Numbered from the stretch's first letter, positions 1-7,188 are shown. The stretch is DNA of 64,000 nt from Hyphobacterium marinum (GCF_036330325.1 NZ_JAZDRO010000006.1:1-64000), one strand, 5' to 3'. The notes: generated by a model from the letters alone, not told the origin. Numbers and translations: made by a program.

Positions 1-296
1 GGGGTGCCGGCCTTCGCAGCCTTCCGCGCTCCATCAAGCGCGCTCTTATCCTCGCCCTCTTCAAGCAGAAGCGCGATGACGGCGTTGACCTTCACGCCTT
101 CCGTGCCCTCTTCGACGAGGAGCTTGCCAACCACGCCCTCATCGATGGCCTCGACTTCCATCGTCGCCTTGTCGGTCTCGATCTCGGCGATAACCATGCC
201 GGAGGTGACCTCGTCGCCTTCCTTGACGAGCCATTTGGCGAGATTGCCCTCCTCCATCGTCGGAGACAGGGCGGGCATGAGGATCTCAATCGGCAT
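1..296 (-). CDS. pdhC: Pyruvate dehydrogenase E2 (dihydrolipoamide acetyltransferase), N-terminal part only
   Basis: Runs off the left edge, so only about 98 N-terminal codons are present. The protein begins MPIEILMPALSPTMEEG and contains the lipoyl attachment motif EIETDKATMEVE with the acceptor lysine at residue 43, so this is a biotinyl/lipoyl domain. After residue 80 it enters a charged Ala/Lys linker typical of E2. The E2 call rests on the order pdhA-pdhB-this gene; the catalytic acyltransferase domain is outside the window. Known role: transfers the acetyl group from E1 to CoA in the cytoplasmic PDH complex. The ATG at 296 overlaps the end of the upstream small gene by 11 bp, which suggests co-translation. 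Its lipoyl domain is nearly identical at the DNA level to the one at the start of pdhB. Confidence 0.85.
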   Translation of the reverse strand, partial: MPIEILMPALSPTMEEGNLAKWLVKEGDEVTSGMVIAEIETDKATMEVEAIDEGVVGKLLVEEGTEGVKVNAVIALLLEEGEDKSALDGARKAAKAGT

Positions 297-621
297 GGGT
301 CTGACTTTCCGGTGAAGCGGATTGAAGGGCAATGGTGCCGGGCGGGGCCCGGCGCGGTGCATTGAGGCTGGCAATCACGAGGCAGGCCTCAAGGCCTGAC
401 CAGCTGGTTATGTCGTCTTCTTCGAGGCGGGACGCGCAGTTGTCCTGCGCAGCGTCGGAGAAGTCCGGCCATGACGTCTGGAGACGGGCTAACGCCGTGT
501 CTTCGCGCGCGACGCAATCCTCGACCCGAACGGTGGCCGCCCGGGACTGGCAGTGCGCGTCCGTATCGATCGCGGGCAGATCGCCCGTCACGGCCTGAGC
601 GAGTAGAAGGGCCAGGATCAT
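286..621 (-). CDS. Small secreted protein of unknown function
   Basis: A 111-residue protein with a short hydrophobic N-terminus (MILALLLAQAVTG) that looks like a signal peptide, followed by a mature part of about 95 residues with several cysteines (including DAHCQSR, EDCVARE, DNCASR and LEACLV), so disulfides in the periplasm are plausible. The spacing of Cys and the DxAQDNCxxR-type segment loosely recall LprI/DUF1311 lysozyme-inhibitor-like proteins, but I cannot assign it. It overlaps the upstream membrane-protein gene by 4 bp (ATGA) and the downstream pdhC start by 11 bp, so it is embedded in the pdh operon. The tight overlaps are the main argument that it is a real gene. Confidence 0.6.
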   Translation of the reverse strand: MILALLLAQAVTGDLPAIDTDAHCQSRAATVRVEDCVAREDTALARLQTSWPDFSDAAQDNCASRLEEDDITSWSGLEACLVIASLNAPRRAPPGTIALQSASPESQTHAD

Positions 622-1058
622 GTCGGCATACCCTCATCCGCCTTGTCATCGCCCATGAGATGGCTCCAGCGATGGAAGAAGGTGAGATAGAAGAGCGCGA
701 GATAGGTCGCGAGCGATCCGAGCCACATCACGGTGCGGACCTTGGCATTCAGACCCGAACGCGCGCTGTCGAGGGCGGTCTGGCCAGCCGCAGAGAGACC
801 CGTCGTGGTTTCGAGCCCGGCGAGGACTTCCACGAGGCCGCGCTGGAAGACGCCGGCCCCGTAATTGAACTGCATCAGGAAGAAGAAGATCAGTGTGAAG
901 AACAGGAAGGCGACGACTTTCAGCACGATGTTTGCGCGCACCAGAAAGGCGTAAAGCCCGACCACATAGGCCGAAACGATGGTGAAATAGACCGATATCC
1001 CGGCGAGCAGGACATGCATGAATTCAATGAGGAGCGGGACGACTTCAGCTTCGGTCAT
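618..1058 (-). CDS. Integral membrane protein of unknown function in the pdh operon
   Basis: A 146-residue protein with three likely transmembrane segments: about residues 8-37, a very hydrophobic stretch around VVAFLFFTLIFFFLMQF (47-63), and one near 108-125 (MWLGSLATYLALFYLTFF). A polar loop between the second and third segments contains the sequence TTGLSAAGQTALDSARSG. No known family signature is visible. It lies 2 bp downstream of the GFA-family gene and overlaps the next gene by 4 bp, so it is co-transcribed with pdhB and pdhC. Function unknown; a link to pyruvate metabolism is inferred only from position. Confidence 0.65.
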   Translation of the reverse strand: MTEAEVVPLLIEFMHVLLAGISVYFTIVSAYVVGLYAFLVRANIVLKVVAFLFFTLIFFFLMQFNYGAGVFQRGLVEVLAGLETTTGLSAAGQTALDSARSGLNAKVRTVMWLGSLATYLALFYLTFFHRWSHLMGDDKADEGMPT

Positions 1059-1060
1059 GG

Positions 1061-1462
1061 TCAGTGCGTGGCGGCCTCCGGATTGATCGAGGCGACACTG
1101 TCTTCCCAGTTCGCGCCGTCGAATTCCTCGATGCGGCCAGCAATCCCGGACTCCGCATCAAAACAGCGCAGATTGAGCGAAATGCCATCGGGATGCGAGC
1201 GGGGATGATAGAAGCTCTTCACTCCGCAAGCCGAGCAGAACAGGTGTTTCGCCGCACCGGTATTGAACGTGTATTCGGTCAGGTTCTCAGCGCCTTGCAC
1301 CAGTCGGAAATCGCCCTTGTCCACGATGACATGGATAAACCCGGTCATCGCGCAGATCGAGCAATTGCACGACAGCGCAACGACCTGATCCGGCAGATCA
1401 GCTTCCCAACGCACCGCGCCGCAATGGCAACCGCCGGACCGGGGTTTGGTGTCAGTCGGCAT
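1061..1462 (-). CDS. GFA family (glutathione-dependent formaldehyde-activating-like) zinc protein
   Basis: A 133-residue protein with the complete cysteine pattern of the GFA/CENP-V fold: CHC near residues 12-14 (GGCHCGAVRW), CNCSIC at 32-37 and FCSACG at 75-80, which in family members bind two zinc ions. Family members were named for S-hydroxymethylglutathione formation, but most are of unknown specificity, so a role in aldehyde or thiol detoxification is only a suggestion. The start overlaps the end of pdhB by 11 bp and the gene is followed closely by two small unknown genes before pdhC. A small detoxification-type protein inside the pdh operon matches the VOC-family gene between pdhA and pdhB. 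Confidence 0.85.
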   Translation of the reverse strand: MPTDTKPRSGGCHCGAVRWEADLPDQVVALSCNCSICAMTGFIHVIVDKGDFRLVQGAENLTEYTFNTGAAKHLFCSACGVKSFYHPRSHPDGISLNLRCFDAESGIAGRIEEFDGANWEDSVASINPEAATH

Positions 1463-2873
1463 AGCAGACCTGCTTGGCCGCCTTCACGATGTCGTCCTTG
1501 CCCGGCAGGGACAGGGCTTCGAGATTGGCGGCATAGGGCAGCGGCACGTCCTTCTGGTGGACGCGCACGGGCGGGGCGTCGAGATAGTCAAAGGCCTCGG
1601 CGACAACGCGCGCGGCGATTTCGGCACCGACGCCGTGCTGTCCCCAGCCTTCCTCGGCGCAGACGATGCGGTTGGTCTTCTTCACGCTCTCGATGATGGT
1701 CGCTGAATCGAGCGGGCGCAGCGTGCGCAGATCAATGACTTCGGCCTCGATGCCCTGCTCTGCCAATTCCTCGGCGGCTTTCAGCGCAAAGCCCACCATG
1801 CGCGAATGCGCGGTGATGGTGACGTCCGACCCTTCACGGCGGATTTTCGCCTTGCCGATGGGCAGGACCCAGTCCTCGATCGCCGGCACATCGAACGTCT
1901 CGCCATACATCAGCTCGTGTTCAAGGAAGACCACCGGGTTCGGATCCCGGATCGCGGCTTTTAAAAGGCCCTTGGCGTCGGCGGCATCATAGGGCGCGAT
2001 GACTTTCAGGCCCGGCACCTGCGCATACCAGGCCGAATAGTCCTGGCTGTGCTGCGCGCCGACACGGCTCGCCGCGCCGTTCGGGCCGCGGAACACCATC
2101 GGACAACCCATCTGGCCGCCGGACATGTAGAGCGTCTTGGCCGCCGAATTGATGATGTGGTCGATCGCCTGCATGGCGAAGTTGAACGTCATGAATTCGA
2201 TGACGGGGCGCAGTCCGCCAAAGGCCGCACCCACGCCGAGACCCGCAAAGCCGTGCTCGGTGATCGGGGTATCGACCACGCGCTTCGCGCCGAATTCCTG
2301 CAGCAAATTGCGCGTGACCTTGTAGGCCCCCTGGTATTCGGCGACCTCCTCGCCCATGACGAAAACGGTCTCGTCGCGGCGCATCTCCTCAGCCATGGCA
2401 TCGCGCAGCGCGTCGCGCACGGTCGTCGGGACCATGTCGGTGCCGGACGGGATTTCGGGATCGCTGGCCGCCGGCTTGGCGTGGCGGATAGGTTCGGGGT
2501 CTGCACCCCCACCCTTGCCCTCCCCCTGAGGGGGAGGGTTTTCGGTCCCGCTTCCCTCTCCCTCCCCTTGAGGGGAGGGTTGGGGTGGGGTGTCTGTCTT
2601 GCCAGCCCCTTCAAGATCGCCCTCATCTTCGCCCTCTTCGAGCAGCAGGGCGATGGGCGTGTTGACCTTCACGCCTTCGGCCCCTTCGGCGACGAGCAGC
2701 TTGCCGACGCGGCCTTCCTCAACGGCTTCGACTTCCATCGTCGCCTTGTCGGTCTCGATCTCGGCGATAACCATGCCGGAGTTGACCTCGTCGCCTTCCT
2801 TGACGAGCCATTTGGCGAGATTGCCCTCCTCCATCGTCGGAGACAGGGCGGGCATGAGGATTTCGATGGGCAT
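1452..2873 (-). CDS. pdhB: Pyruvate dehydrogenase E1 beta subunit with N-terminal lipoyl domain
   Basis: A 473-residue protein. Residues 1-80 form a lipoyl domain (acceptor Lys43 in EIETDKATMEVE). About 95-124 is a Pro/Gly/Glu linker encoded by a palindromic DNA repeat, and from about 148 (VPTTVRDALRDAMAEEM) to the end is the transketolase-like E1-beta fold with EHGFAGLGVGAAFGGLRPV and YSAWYAQVPGLKVIAPYDA. E1-beta with a fused lipoyl domain is known in many alphaproteobacteria. Together with PdhA it decarboxylates pyruvate using ThDP and reductively acetylates lipoyl groups. The ATG at 2873 overlaps the stop of the NTF2-like gene (TGATG). In-frame starts further upstream are ignored because they would run through that gene. 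Confidence 0.95.
   Translation of the reverse strand: MPIEILMPALSPTMEEGNLAKWLVKEGDEVNSGMVIAEIETDKATMEVEAVEEGRVGKLLVAEGAEGVKVNTPIALLLEEGEDEGDLEGAGKTDTPPQPSPQGEGEGSGTENPPPQGEGKGGGADPEPIRHAKPAASDPEIPSGTDMVPTTVRDALRDAMAEEMRRDETVFVMGEEVAEYQGAYKVTRNLLQEFGAKRVVDTPITEHGFAGLGVGAAFGGLRPVIEFMTFNFAMQAIDHIINSAAKTLYMSGGQMGCPMVFRGPNGAASRVGAQHSQDYSAWYAQVPGLKVIAPYDAADAKGLLKAAIRDPNPVVFLEHELMYGETFDVPAIEDWVLPIGKAKIRREGSDVTITAHSRMVGFALKAAEELAEQGIEAEVIDLRTLRPLDSATIIESVKKTNRIVCAEEGWGQHGVGAEIAARVVAEAFDYLDAPPVRVHQKDVPLPYAANLEALSLPGKDDIVKAAKQVCYAD
2504..2592. repeat. Composite palindromic (REP-like) element inside pdhB
   Basis: Two perfect or near-perfect palindromes, at 2518-2538 (arms CCCTCCCC/GGGGAGGG) and 2560-2579 (the same arms around TTGA). 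They are flanked by outward arms rich in CCCCACCC on the left and GGGGTGGGG on the right, so the whole block is itself an inverted repeat. The same unit recurs between rpmF and eno (6741-6816). Here it lies in frame and is translated as a low-complexity linker (PPQPSPQGEGEG...) between the lipoyl and catalytic domains of PdhB. Confidence 0.85.
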
Positions 2874-3280
2874 CAGGCGGTTTCCTCTGCGGGAGACTTG
2901 AAGGCCAGCGCGTGGTCGCGCATGCGCGTGGCAAATTCGATGTAGGTGTTCATGGGCCGGATCAGGACTTCCAGGCGCGTCATGCGACCGTCCTCGCCGA
3001 GCGTGATCTTGTCGATACCGACGAGCCCCTTGCCAGCAACTGTGCCGGTAAATTCCAGGATGATCTCGTTTCCGTCCACCCATTCGCGGCGATAGTCGAA
3101 GCCATCGACCAGATCGATCACACCTTGCAGGATGTGCAACAGATAGGCCTTGTCGGTGGTCGGTTTCCACACGACCGGCGAGTGCAGTTCGCACCCTTCG
3201 GCGATGATGGAGTCCATCAGCGCCGCATCGCGCTTTTTAACGGCTTCATGCCAGGTAGCGAGAAATTCGGCCGGGGTCAT
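2873..3280 (-). CDS. NTF2-like/SnoaL-like fold protein
   Basis: A 135-residue protein that reads as one nuclear-transport-factor-2-like domain. It begins MTPAEFLATWHEAVKKRD, with the helical start and the typical segment LMDSIIAEGCELHSPV, then hydrophobic beta strands (ILEFTGTVAGKGLVGIDKI, MTRLEVLIRP). Family members are small cone-shaped enzymes (isomerases, hydrolases) or binding proteins; the substrate cannot be told. It is linked to its neighbours by a 4-bp ATGA overlap with the VOC gene upstream and a TGATG overlap with pdhB downstream, so it is translated as part of the pdh operon. Confidence 0.8.
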   Translation of the reverse strand: MTPAEFLATWHEAVKKRDAALMDSIIAEGCELHSPVVWKPTTDKAYLLHILQGVIDLVDGFDYRREWVDGNEIILEFTGTVAGKGLVGIDKITLGEDGRMTRLEVLIRPMNTYIEFATRMRDHALAFKSPAEETA

Positions 3281-3669
3281 GCCGCGCCTCCATCAGACTG
3301 GAAAAGGCCCAGGACATTACCGTCGGGATCCTTCACGTAGGCGACCCAGCCAATGTCGGGGATGGCAAATTTCGCCATCGCCTCAACGCCGCCATTCGCG
3401 AGCGCGGCGGCAAAGGCGGCATCGAGGTCGTCCAGATCGACCGTGATAACGGCCCCCATCACCGGCGCGCCGTCGGCGGGCGGATTGCCGTGCCGGCAGA
3501 TCATGCGGCCCATCGCGCCACGCGGTTCGGCCTCACCGGAGCGGATTTCCCAGTAGGACGTGTCGCCGAATTTGTGCTCGACAAATTCCCAGCCGAATGC
3601 CGCCTCGTAGAAGGCGATGCAGGCGGCCGGGTCTGAGGCGTGGATTTCAAACGTGGTGACGGCGGCCAT
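3277..3669 (-). CDS. VOC family (glyoxalase/bleomycin-resistance-like) protein
   Basis: A 130-residue protein with the two beta-alpha-beta-beta-beta repeats of the vicinal-oxygen-chelate fold. It opens with FEIHASDPAACIAFYEAAFGW, a classic VOC start, and ends with WVAYVKDPDGNVLGLFQSD, the family's usual DPxGN-Lxxx motif. Metal ligands are likely the N-terminal His/Glu and the C-terminal region, but reaction and substrate are unknown. It starts 4 bp after the pdhA stop and overlaps the next gene by 4 bp. With the GFA gene downstream it suggests carbonyl or aldehyde handling alongside pyruvate dehydrogenase; this is inference from position. Confidence 0.85.
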   Translation of the reverse strand: MAAVTTFEIHASDPAACIAFYEAAFGWEFVEHKFGDTSYWEIRSGEAEPRGAMGRMICRHGNPPADGAPVMGAVITVDLDDLDAAFAAALANGGVEAMAKFAIPDIGWVAYVKDPDGNVLGLFQSDGGAA

Positions 3670-3673
3670 GGCG

Positions 3674-4708
3674 TTACGCCTCGATCAGCACGTCGGTGTA
3701 GAGTTCGGACGGGTCCGGCTCCGGGCTTTCCTTGGCAAAGTCAGCCGCGGCGGCGGAAATGGCCTTCATTTCCTTGTCGAGCGCTTTCAGCTCCTCTTCG
3801 GTCGCCCATTTCTCGTCGAGGATGCGCTTCTTCGCGCCTTCGATCGGGTCATGGTGCGAGCGGATGTCGTCGACTTCCTCGCGGGTGCGGTATTTCGCCG
3901 GGTCGGACATGGAGTGGCCGCGATAGCGGTAGGTCTTCATTTCCAGGATGAACGGGCCATTGCCATCGGTGCAGTGCTTGCGCGCCTTGGCGGCGGCCTC
4001 ACGTACGGCGATGACGTCCATGCCGTCGACCTGTTCGCCGGGGATGCCGAAGCTTGCGCCGCGCTTGTAGAGCTCGGTTTCCGAGCTGGCGCGCTTCACG
4101 CTCGTACCCATGGCGTATTGATTGTTCTCGATGATGTAGATGACCGGCAAATTCCAAAGCTTGGCCATGTTGAAGCTCTCATAGACCTGACCCTGGTTGG
4201 CCGCGCCGTCACCGAAATAGGTCGCCGAGACCTTTCCGTTATTCTTGTAGAGATCGGCGAAGGCGAGGCCGGTGCCGATGGAAACCTGCGCACCGACAAT
4301 GCCGTGCCCGCCGAAGAATTGCTTCTCGCGGGAGAACATGTGCATCGAGCCGCCCTTGCCGCGCGAATAGCCGCCTTCCCGGCCCGTCAGCTCGGCCATG
4401 ACGCCATTCGGGTCCATGCCGCAGGCGAGCATGTGGCCGTGGTCGCGATAACCGGTGATGACCTGATCGCCCTCTTCGAGCGCGGCCTGCACGCCGACGA
4501 CGACGGCTTCCTGGCCAATATAGAGGTGGCAGAAGCCGGCGATCAGCCCCATGCCGTAAAGCTGGCCAGCCTTTTCTTCAAAGCGGCGGATCAGCAGCAT
4601 GTCACGGTAGTAGGCGAGCGCATCGTCCTTGGTGACTTTTGCCTTCGGGGGAACAGCCTTGCGGGCCGCCGTGGTCGTGGTGCGTTTCGCCGGTTTCTTC
4701 GTCGCCAT
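3674..4708 (-). CDS. pdhA: Pyruvate dehydrogenase E1 alpha subunit
   Basis: 344 residues, the usual length of the alphaproteobacterial two-chain E1-alpha. After a basic Lys/Ala/Thr-rich N-terminus it has YRDMLLIRRFEEKAGQLYGMGLI and the ThDP motif GDGAANQGQ (from about residue 166) followed by IIENNQYAMGT, i.e. the GDG-X(n)-NN signature. The loop YRYRGHSMSDPAKYR matches the regulated loop of E1-alpha. It is the first gene of the pdh operon (pdhA - VOC - NTF2-like - pdhB - GFA - two unknowns - pdhC). A candidate promoter lies at 4760-4787. Confidence 0.96.
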   Translation of the reverse strand: MATKKPAKRTTTTAARKAVPPKAKVTKDDALAYYRDMLLIRRFEEKAGQLYGMGLIAGFCHLYIGQEAVVVGVQAALEEGDQVITGYRDHGHMLACGMDPNGVMAELTGREGGYSRGKGGSMHMFSREKQFFGGHGIVGAQVSIGTGLAFADLYKNNGKVSATYFGDGAANQGQVYESFNMAKLWNLPVIYIIENNQYAMGTSVKRASSETELYKRGASFGIPGEQVDGMDVIAVREAAAKARKHCTDGNGPFILEMKTYRYRGHSMSDPAKYRTREEVDDIRSHHDPIEGAKKRILDEKWATEEELKALDKEMKAISAAAADFAKESPEPDPSELYTDVLIEA

Positions 4709-4759
4709 TTATTTCACACACGAACCAATGTTCGCGCTCCTTGCCCGTGAGGTGTCCGC

Positions 4760-4787
4760 CTTATCAGACGGAGACGCTCTGCGGCAA
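4760..4787 (-). promoter_or_regulatory. Candidate promoter of the pdh operon
   Basis: Reading the minus strand, TTGCCG (4787-4782) is followed after 16 nt by GATAAG (4765-4760), about 50 bp upstream of the pdhA ATG. The matches to the housekeeping consensus are moderate. It lies in the 104-bp gap after ftsB, the only sizeable gap before pdhA. Confidence 0.4.
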
Positions 4788-4812
4788 GTGATTGGCGTTA
4801 TGCGAAAACGCG

Positions 4813-5118
4813 CTAGCGATCAGCGCGGGCGTCGGTCTTGACGATGAAATCGCGCGGATGAGCGACGTTCAGGATGGCGCGGGCGCGCTCCTCCATATAG
4901 TCGAGATCGAGACTGTCAGACCGCAGGCGCTCGGCCCGCAGTTCCAGGCTTTCCCGTTCGGCAACCGTCGCGGCGAGTTCGGCCTCGGTCTCGACGATCC
5001 GGTTCTTGACGACGATCCAGTTCAGGACGCCCTGCTCGCCATTCAAGGCATGATAGCCGAAATAGGCGATCAGCATCGCGAAGGCGAATGTCGGCAGAAT
5101 GCGCTTGATGAATGCCAT
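4813..5118 (-). CDS. ftsB: Septum formation initiator family protein (FtsB/DivIC-like)
   Basis: A 101-residue bitopic membrane protein. It has a short basic N-terminus (MAFIKR), one transmembrane helix at about residues 7-24, then a coiled coil (VETEAELAATVAERESLELRAERLRS) and the family's closing segment DLDYMEERARAILNVAHP. FtsB bridges FtsL and FtsQ in the divisome and helps activate FtsWI septal synthesis. Its place between eno and pdhA is common in alphaproteobacteria. The ATG at 5118 is preferred over an in-frame TTG nine bases upstream. No strong Shine-Dalgarno sequence is visible. Confidence 0.88.
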   Translation of the reverse strand: MAFIKRILPTFAFAMLIAYFGYHALNGEQGVLNWIVVKNRIVETEAELAATVAERESLELRAERLRSDSLDLDYMEERARAILNVAHPRDFIVKTDARADR

Positions 5119-5242
5119 CGCGGCCAAACACCCCGTCCCATGTCGCCCGCCTGCTTTGATGCAGGTCTGTGGGCCAACCCATGAGACGGATTAAAATCCA
5201 TCAGCGTGAATCAAGGGTTACCGAATGACGGTAGTTGCCATG

Positions 5243-5366
5243 CCCCTCCTCTCCCTTGATGGGAGAGGTGTCCGCGAAGCGGACGGAGAGGGTGGAAACC
5301 GCAATCGATTGGAGTGACCCACCCCTTCCGGCCCTTCGGGCCACCTTCCCCATCAAGGGGAAGGAA
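5243..5366. repeat. Multi-hairpin palindromic repeat between eno and ftsB
   Basis: Two related palindromes, 5248-5268 (CCTCTCCC..GGGAGAGG around TTGAT) and 5344-5364 (CCTTCCCC..GGGGAAGG around ATCAA), face each other. Between them lie smaller hairpins at 5271-5283 (TCCGC/GCGGA) and 5330-5342 (GGCCC/GGGCC). The arrangement resembles paired REP/BIME elements. It starts about 10 bp after the eno stop and could act as a 3' stabiliser or transcription boundary for eno. Confidence 0.75.
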
Positions 5367-5374
5367 TAGATGGC

Positions 5375-6649
5375 CTAAACCGCCAGCGGATCGCGGCCGG
5401 CATAGTCGGCCTGGTCGCCCAGTTCCGCTTCGATTCGCAGAAGCTGGTTGTATTTCGCGGTACGGTCGGAACGCGCCAGCGAACCGGTCTTGATCTGTCC
5501 GCAATTGGTTGCGACAGCGAGGTCTGCGATGGTCGCGTCCTCGGTCTCGCCCGACCGGTGGCTCATCACCGCGCCATAGCCCGAGCGCAGCGCCATATCG
5601 ACCGCTTCGAGCGTCTCGGTCAGCGTGCCGATCTGGTTGACCTTGACGAGGATGGCGTTGGCCGCCGCCATCTCGATCCCGCGCGCCAGGCGCTTCGGAT
5701 TGGTCACGAAGAGATCGTCGCCAACGAGCTGGCACTTGCCATCGAGCGTTTCGGTCAGCGCGACCCAGCCCTCCCAGTCATCTTCGGCCATCCCGTCCTC
5801 GATGGAGAGGATGGGGTAATCCCCGGCGAGCTTGGCGAGATAGTCGGCAAAGCCCTGCGCGTCATGGGTCACGCCCGGGCCATCAAGCACGTATTTGCCC
5901 TCCTTGAAGAACTCGGTCGAGGCGACGTCCAGCGCGAGGGCGACATCATCGCCCGGCTTGTAGCCGGCGGCCTCTATGGATTTGAGGATCACGTCGAGGG
6001 CTTCTTCCGGGCTTTTCAGATTCGGTGCGAACCCGCCCTCATCGCCGACATTGGTATTGTGACCGGCCTGCTTCAGGGCGCTTTTCAATGCGTGGAAAAT
6101 CTCCGCGCCGCAGCGCAGCGCCTCGGAAAAGCTTTCCGCGCCGACCGGCATGATCATGAATTCCTGGAAGTCGATCGGATTGTCGGCATGCGCGCCACCA
6201 TTGATGATGTTCATCATCGGCGTCGGCAGGACGCGGGCATTGAGGCCGCCAACATAGCGGTAGAGCGGCTGGCCGGCGGCAATGGCCGCAGCCTTGGCAA
6301 CCGCCAGTGACACGCCGAGTGTCGCATTCGCGCCTAGGCGCGACTTGTTCTCGGTGCCGTCGAGCGAAATCAGTACGTCGTCAATGCGGCGCTGGTCTTC
6401 GGCGTCAAACCCGGTCAGTGCGTCGAAAATCTCGCCCTCGACAGCATCGACCGCGCCTTGGACACCCTTGCCGCCATAGCGTTTGCCGCCATCGCGCTTC
6501 TCGACCGCCTCGTGCGCGCCAGTGGAGGCACCAGACGGCACCCCGGCCCTGCCGAGCGACCCATCCTCGAGCAGGACATCGACCTCGACGGTCGGATTGC
6601 CGCGGCTGTCGAGGATTTCACGGGCGAGAATGTCGATAATGGCGGTCAT
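5375..6649 (-). CDS. eno: Enolase
   Basis: 424 residues, full length. It begins MTAIIDILAREILDSRGNPTVEVDV, the invariant enolase N-terminus, and has the substrate loop GRAGVPSGASTGAHEA. Metal-binding acidic segments are seen in ALALDVASTEFF, LSIEDGMAEDDWEGW and LVGDDLFVTN, then the catalytic region ILVKVNQIGTLTET and the C-terminal MSHRSGETEDATIADLAV. It converts 2-phosphoglycerate to phosphoenolpyruvate in glycolysis and is often part of the RNA degradosome. It is bracketed by palindromic repeats on both sides and appears to be its own transcription unit. Confidence 0.98.
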   Translation of the reverse strand: MTAIIDILAREILDSRGNPTVEVDVLLEDGSLGRAGVPSGASTGAHEAVEKRDGGKRYGGKGVQGAVDAVEGEIFDALTGFDAEDQRRIDDVLISLDGTENKSRLGANATLGVSLAVAKAAAIAAGQPLYRYVGGLNARVLPTPMMNIINGGAHADNPIDFQEFMIMPVGAESFSEALRCGAEIFHALKSALKQAGHNTNVGDEGGFAPNLKSPEEALDVILKSIEAAGYKPGDDVALALDVASTEFFKEGKYVLDGPGVTHDAQGFADYLAKLAGDYPILSIEDGMAEDDWEGWVALTETLDGKCQLVGDDLFVTNPKRLARGIEMAAANAILVKVNQIGTLTETLEAVDMALRSGYGAVMSHRSGETEDATIADLAVATNCGQIKTGSLARSDRTAKYNQLLRIEAELGDQADYAGRDPLAV

Positions 6650-6740
6650 GGCGCGGTTCCGTATCGTGAGGGGCGGATTTTGCGGGCTTCATAGACGAGG
6701 CTATCCGATGGGGGAAGCCCCGGGCTTGGCTTGCAATTCA

Positions 6741-6816
6741 CCCCACCCCTGCCCTCCCCTGTCAGGGGAGGATACCGGCACACCTCCCTCCCCTTGAGGG
6801 GAGGGTCGGGGTGGGG
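6741..6816. repeat. Composite palindromic (REP-like) element upstream of eno
   Basis: Two palindromes, 6753-6771 (CCTCCCC/GGGGAGG around TGTCA) and 6786-6805 (CCCTCCCC/GGGGAGGG around TTGA), lie within outer arms CCCCACCCC (left) and GGGGTGGGG (right). It shares the core palindrome and outer arms with the copy inside pdhB at 2504-2592. It lies between the rpmF terminator and the eno 5' region. Confidence 0.85.
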
Positions 6817-6838
6817 GGATGAACTGGAGCCCAAACGA

Positions 6839-6870
6839 AAAACCCCGCGCGATCACTCGCACGGGGTTTT
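6839..6870 (-). terminator. Intrinsic terminator of rpmF
   Basis: A 9-bp perfect stem, AAAACCCCG (6839-6847) with CGGGGTTTT (6862-6870), and a short loop. Read on the minus strand it ends in a run of T, starting 24 bp after the rpmF stop. Confidence 0.85.
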
Positions 6871-6894
6871 CAAATGCGTCGGAACCGGAAAGGA

Positions 6895-7077
6895 TCAGTC
6901 GTCCTTCGGCTCCAGGATCTGCTTGCCACGATACATGCCGGACTTCAGATCAATGTGGTGCGGACGGCGAAGCTCGCCCGAATCCTTGTCTTCGATGTAG
7001 GCCGGGGCCGCCAGCTTGTCGTGGCTGCGGCGCATGCCGCGCTTCGACGGGGTGGTTTTTCGCTTAGGGACCGCCAT
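6895..7077 (-). CDS. rpmF: 50S ribosomal protein L32
   Basis: 60 residues, beginning MAVPKRKTTPSKRGMRRSHDK, the universal L32 start. The usual zinc-binding cysteines of many L32 proteins are absent, as in most alphaproteobacterial copies, and the C-terminus reads SGMYRGKQILEPKDD. It is a component of the large ribosomal subunit. The gene is monocistronic: it has its own candidate promoter at 7130-7158, a purine-rich GGAGAGG ribosome-binding site just before the ATG, and a strong terminator after the stop. Confidence 0.97.
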   Translation of the reverse strand: MAVPKRKTTPSKRGMRRSHDKLAAPAYIEDKDSGELRRPHHIDLKSGMYRGKQILEPKDD

Positions 7078-7129
7078 CGGGCCTCTCCATCTGGTTCGTC
7101 AATCGGTTTCGCTTGCGCGAGAACGGCGG

Positions 7130-7158
7130 CGTATAGCCGCTTCGTGCCGAACGCGCAA
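7130..7158 (-). promoter_or_regulatory. Candidate rpmF promoter
   Basis: On the minus strand TTGCGC (7158-7153) and TATACG (7135-7130) are separated by exactly 17 nt, about 52 bp upstream of the rpmF start. The same TTGCGC-N17-TATA arrangement occurs upstream of rpsB in this window. Confidence 0.55.
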
Positions 7159-7188
7159 CCGCTGCATCACTGACCCGATGCAGACCGG

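Noticed and set aside
1..2873. Idea that the two near-identical lipoyl regions reflect an assembly duplication
   Set aside because: Flanking sequence differs completely, scattered substitutions are present, and both copies open different full-length or plausible genes (E1-beta and E2).
4728..4742. GAAC/GTTC pair upstream of pdhA considered as an SOS box
   Set aside because: The two half sites are inverted and too close (GAACCAATGTTC), not the direct GTTC-N7-GTTC arrangement.
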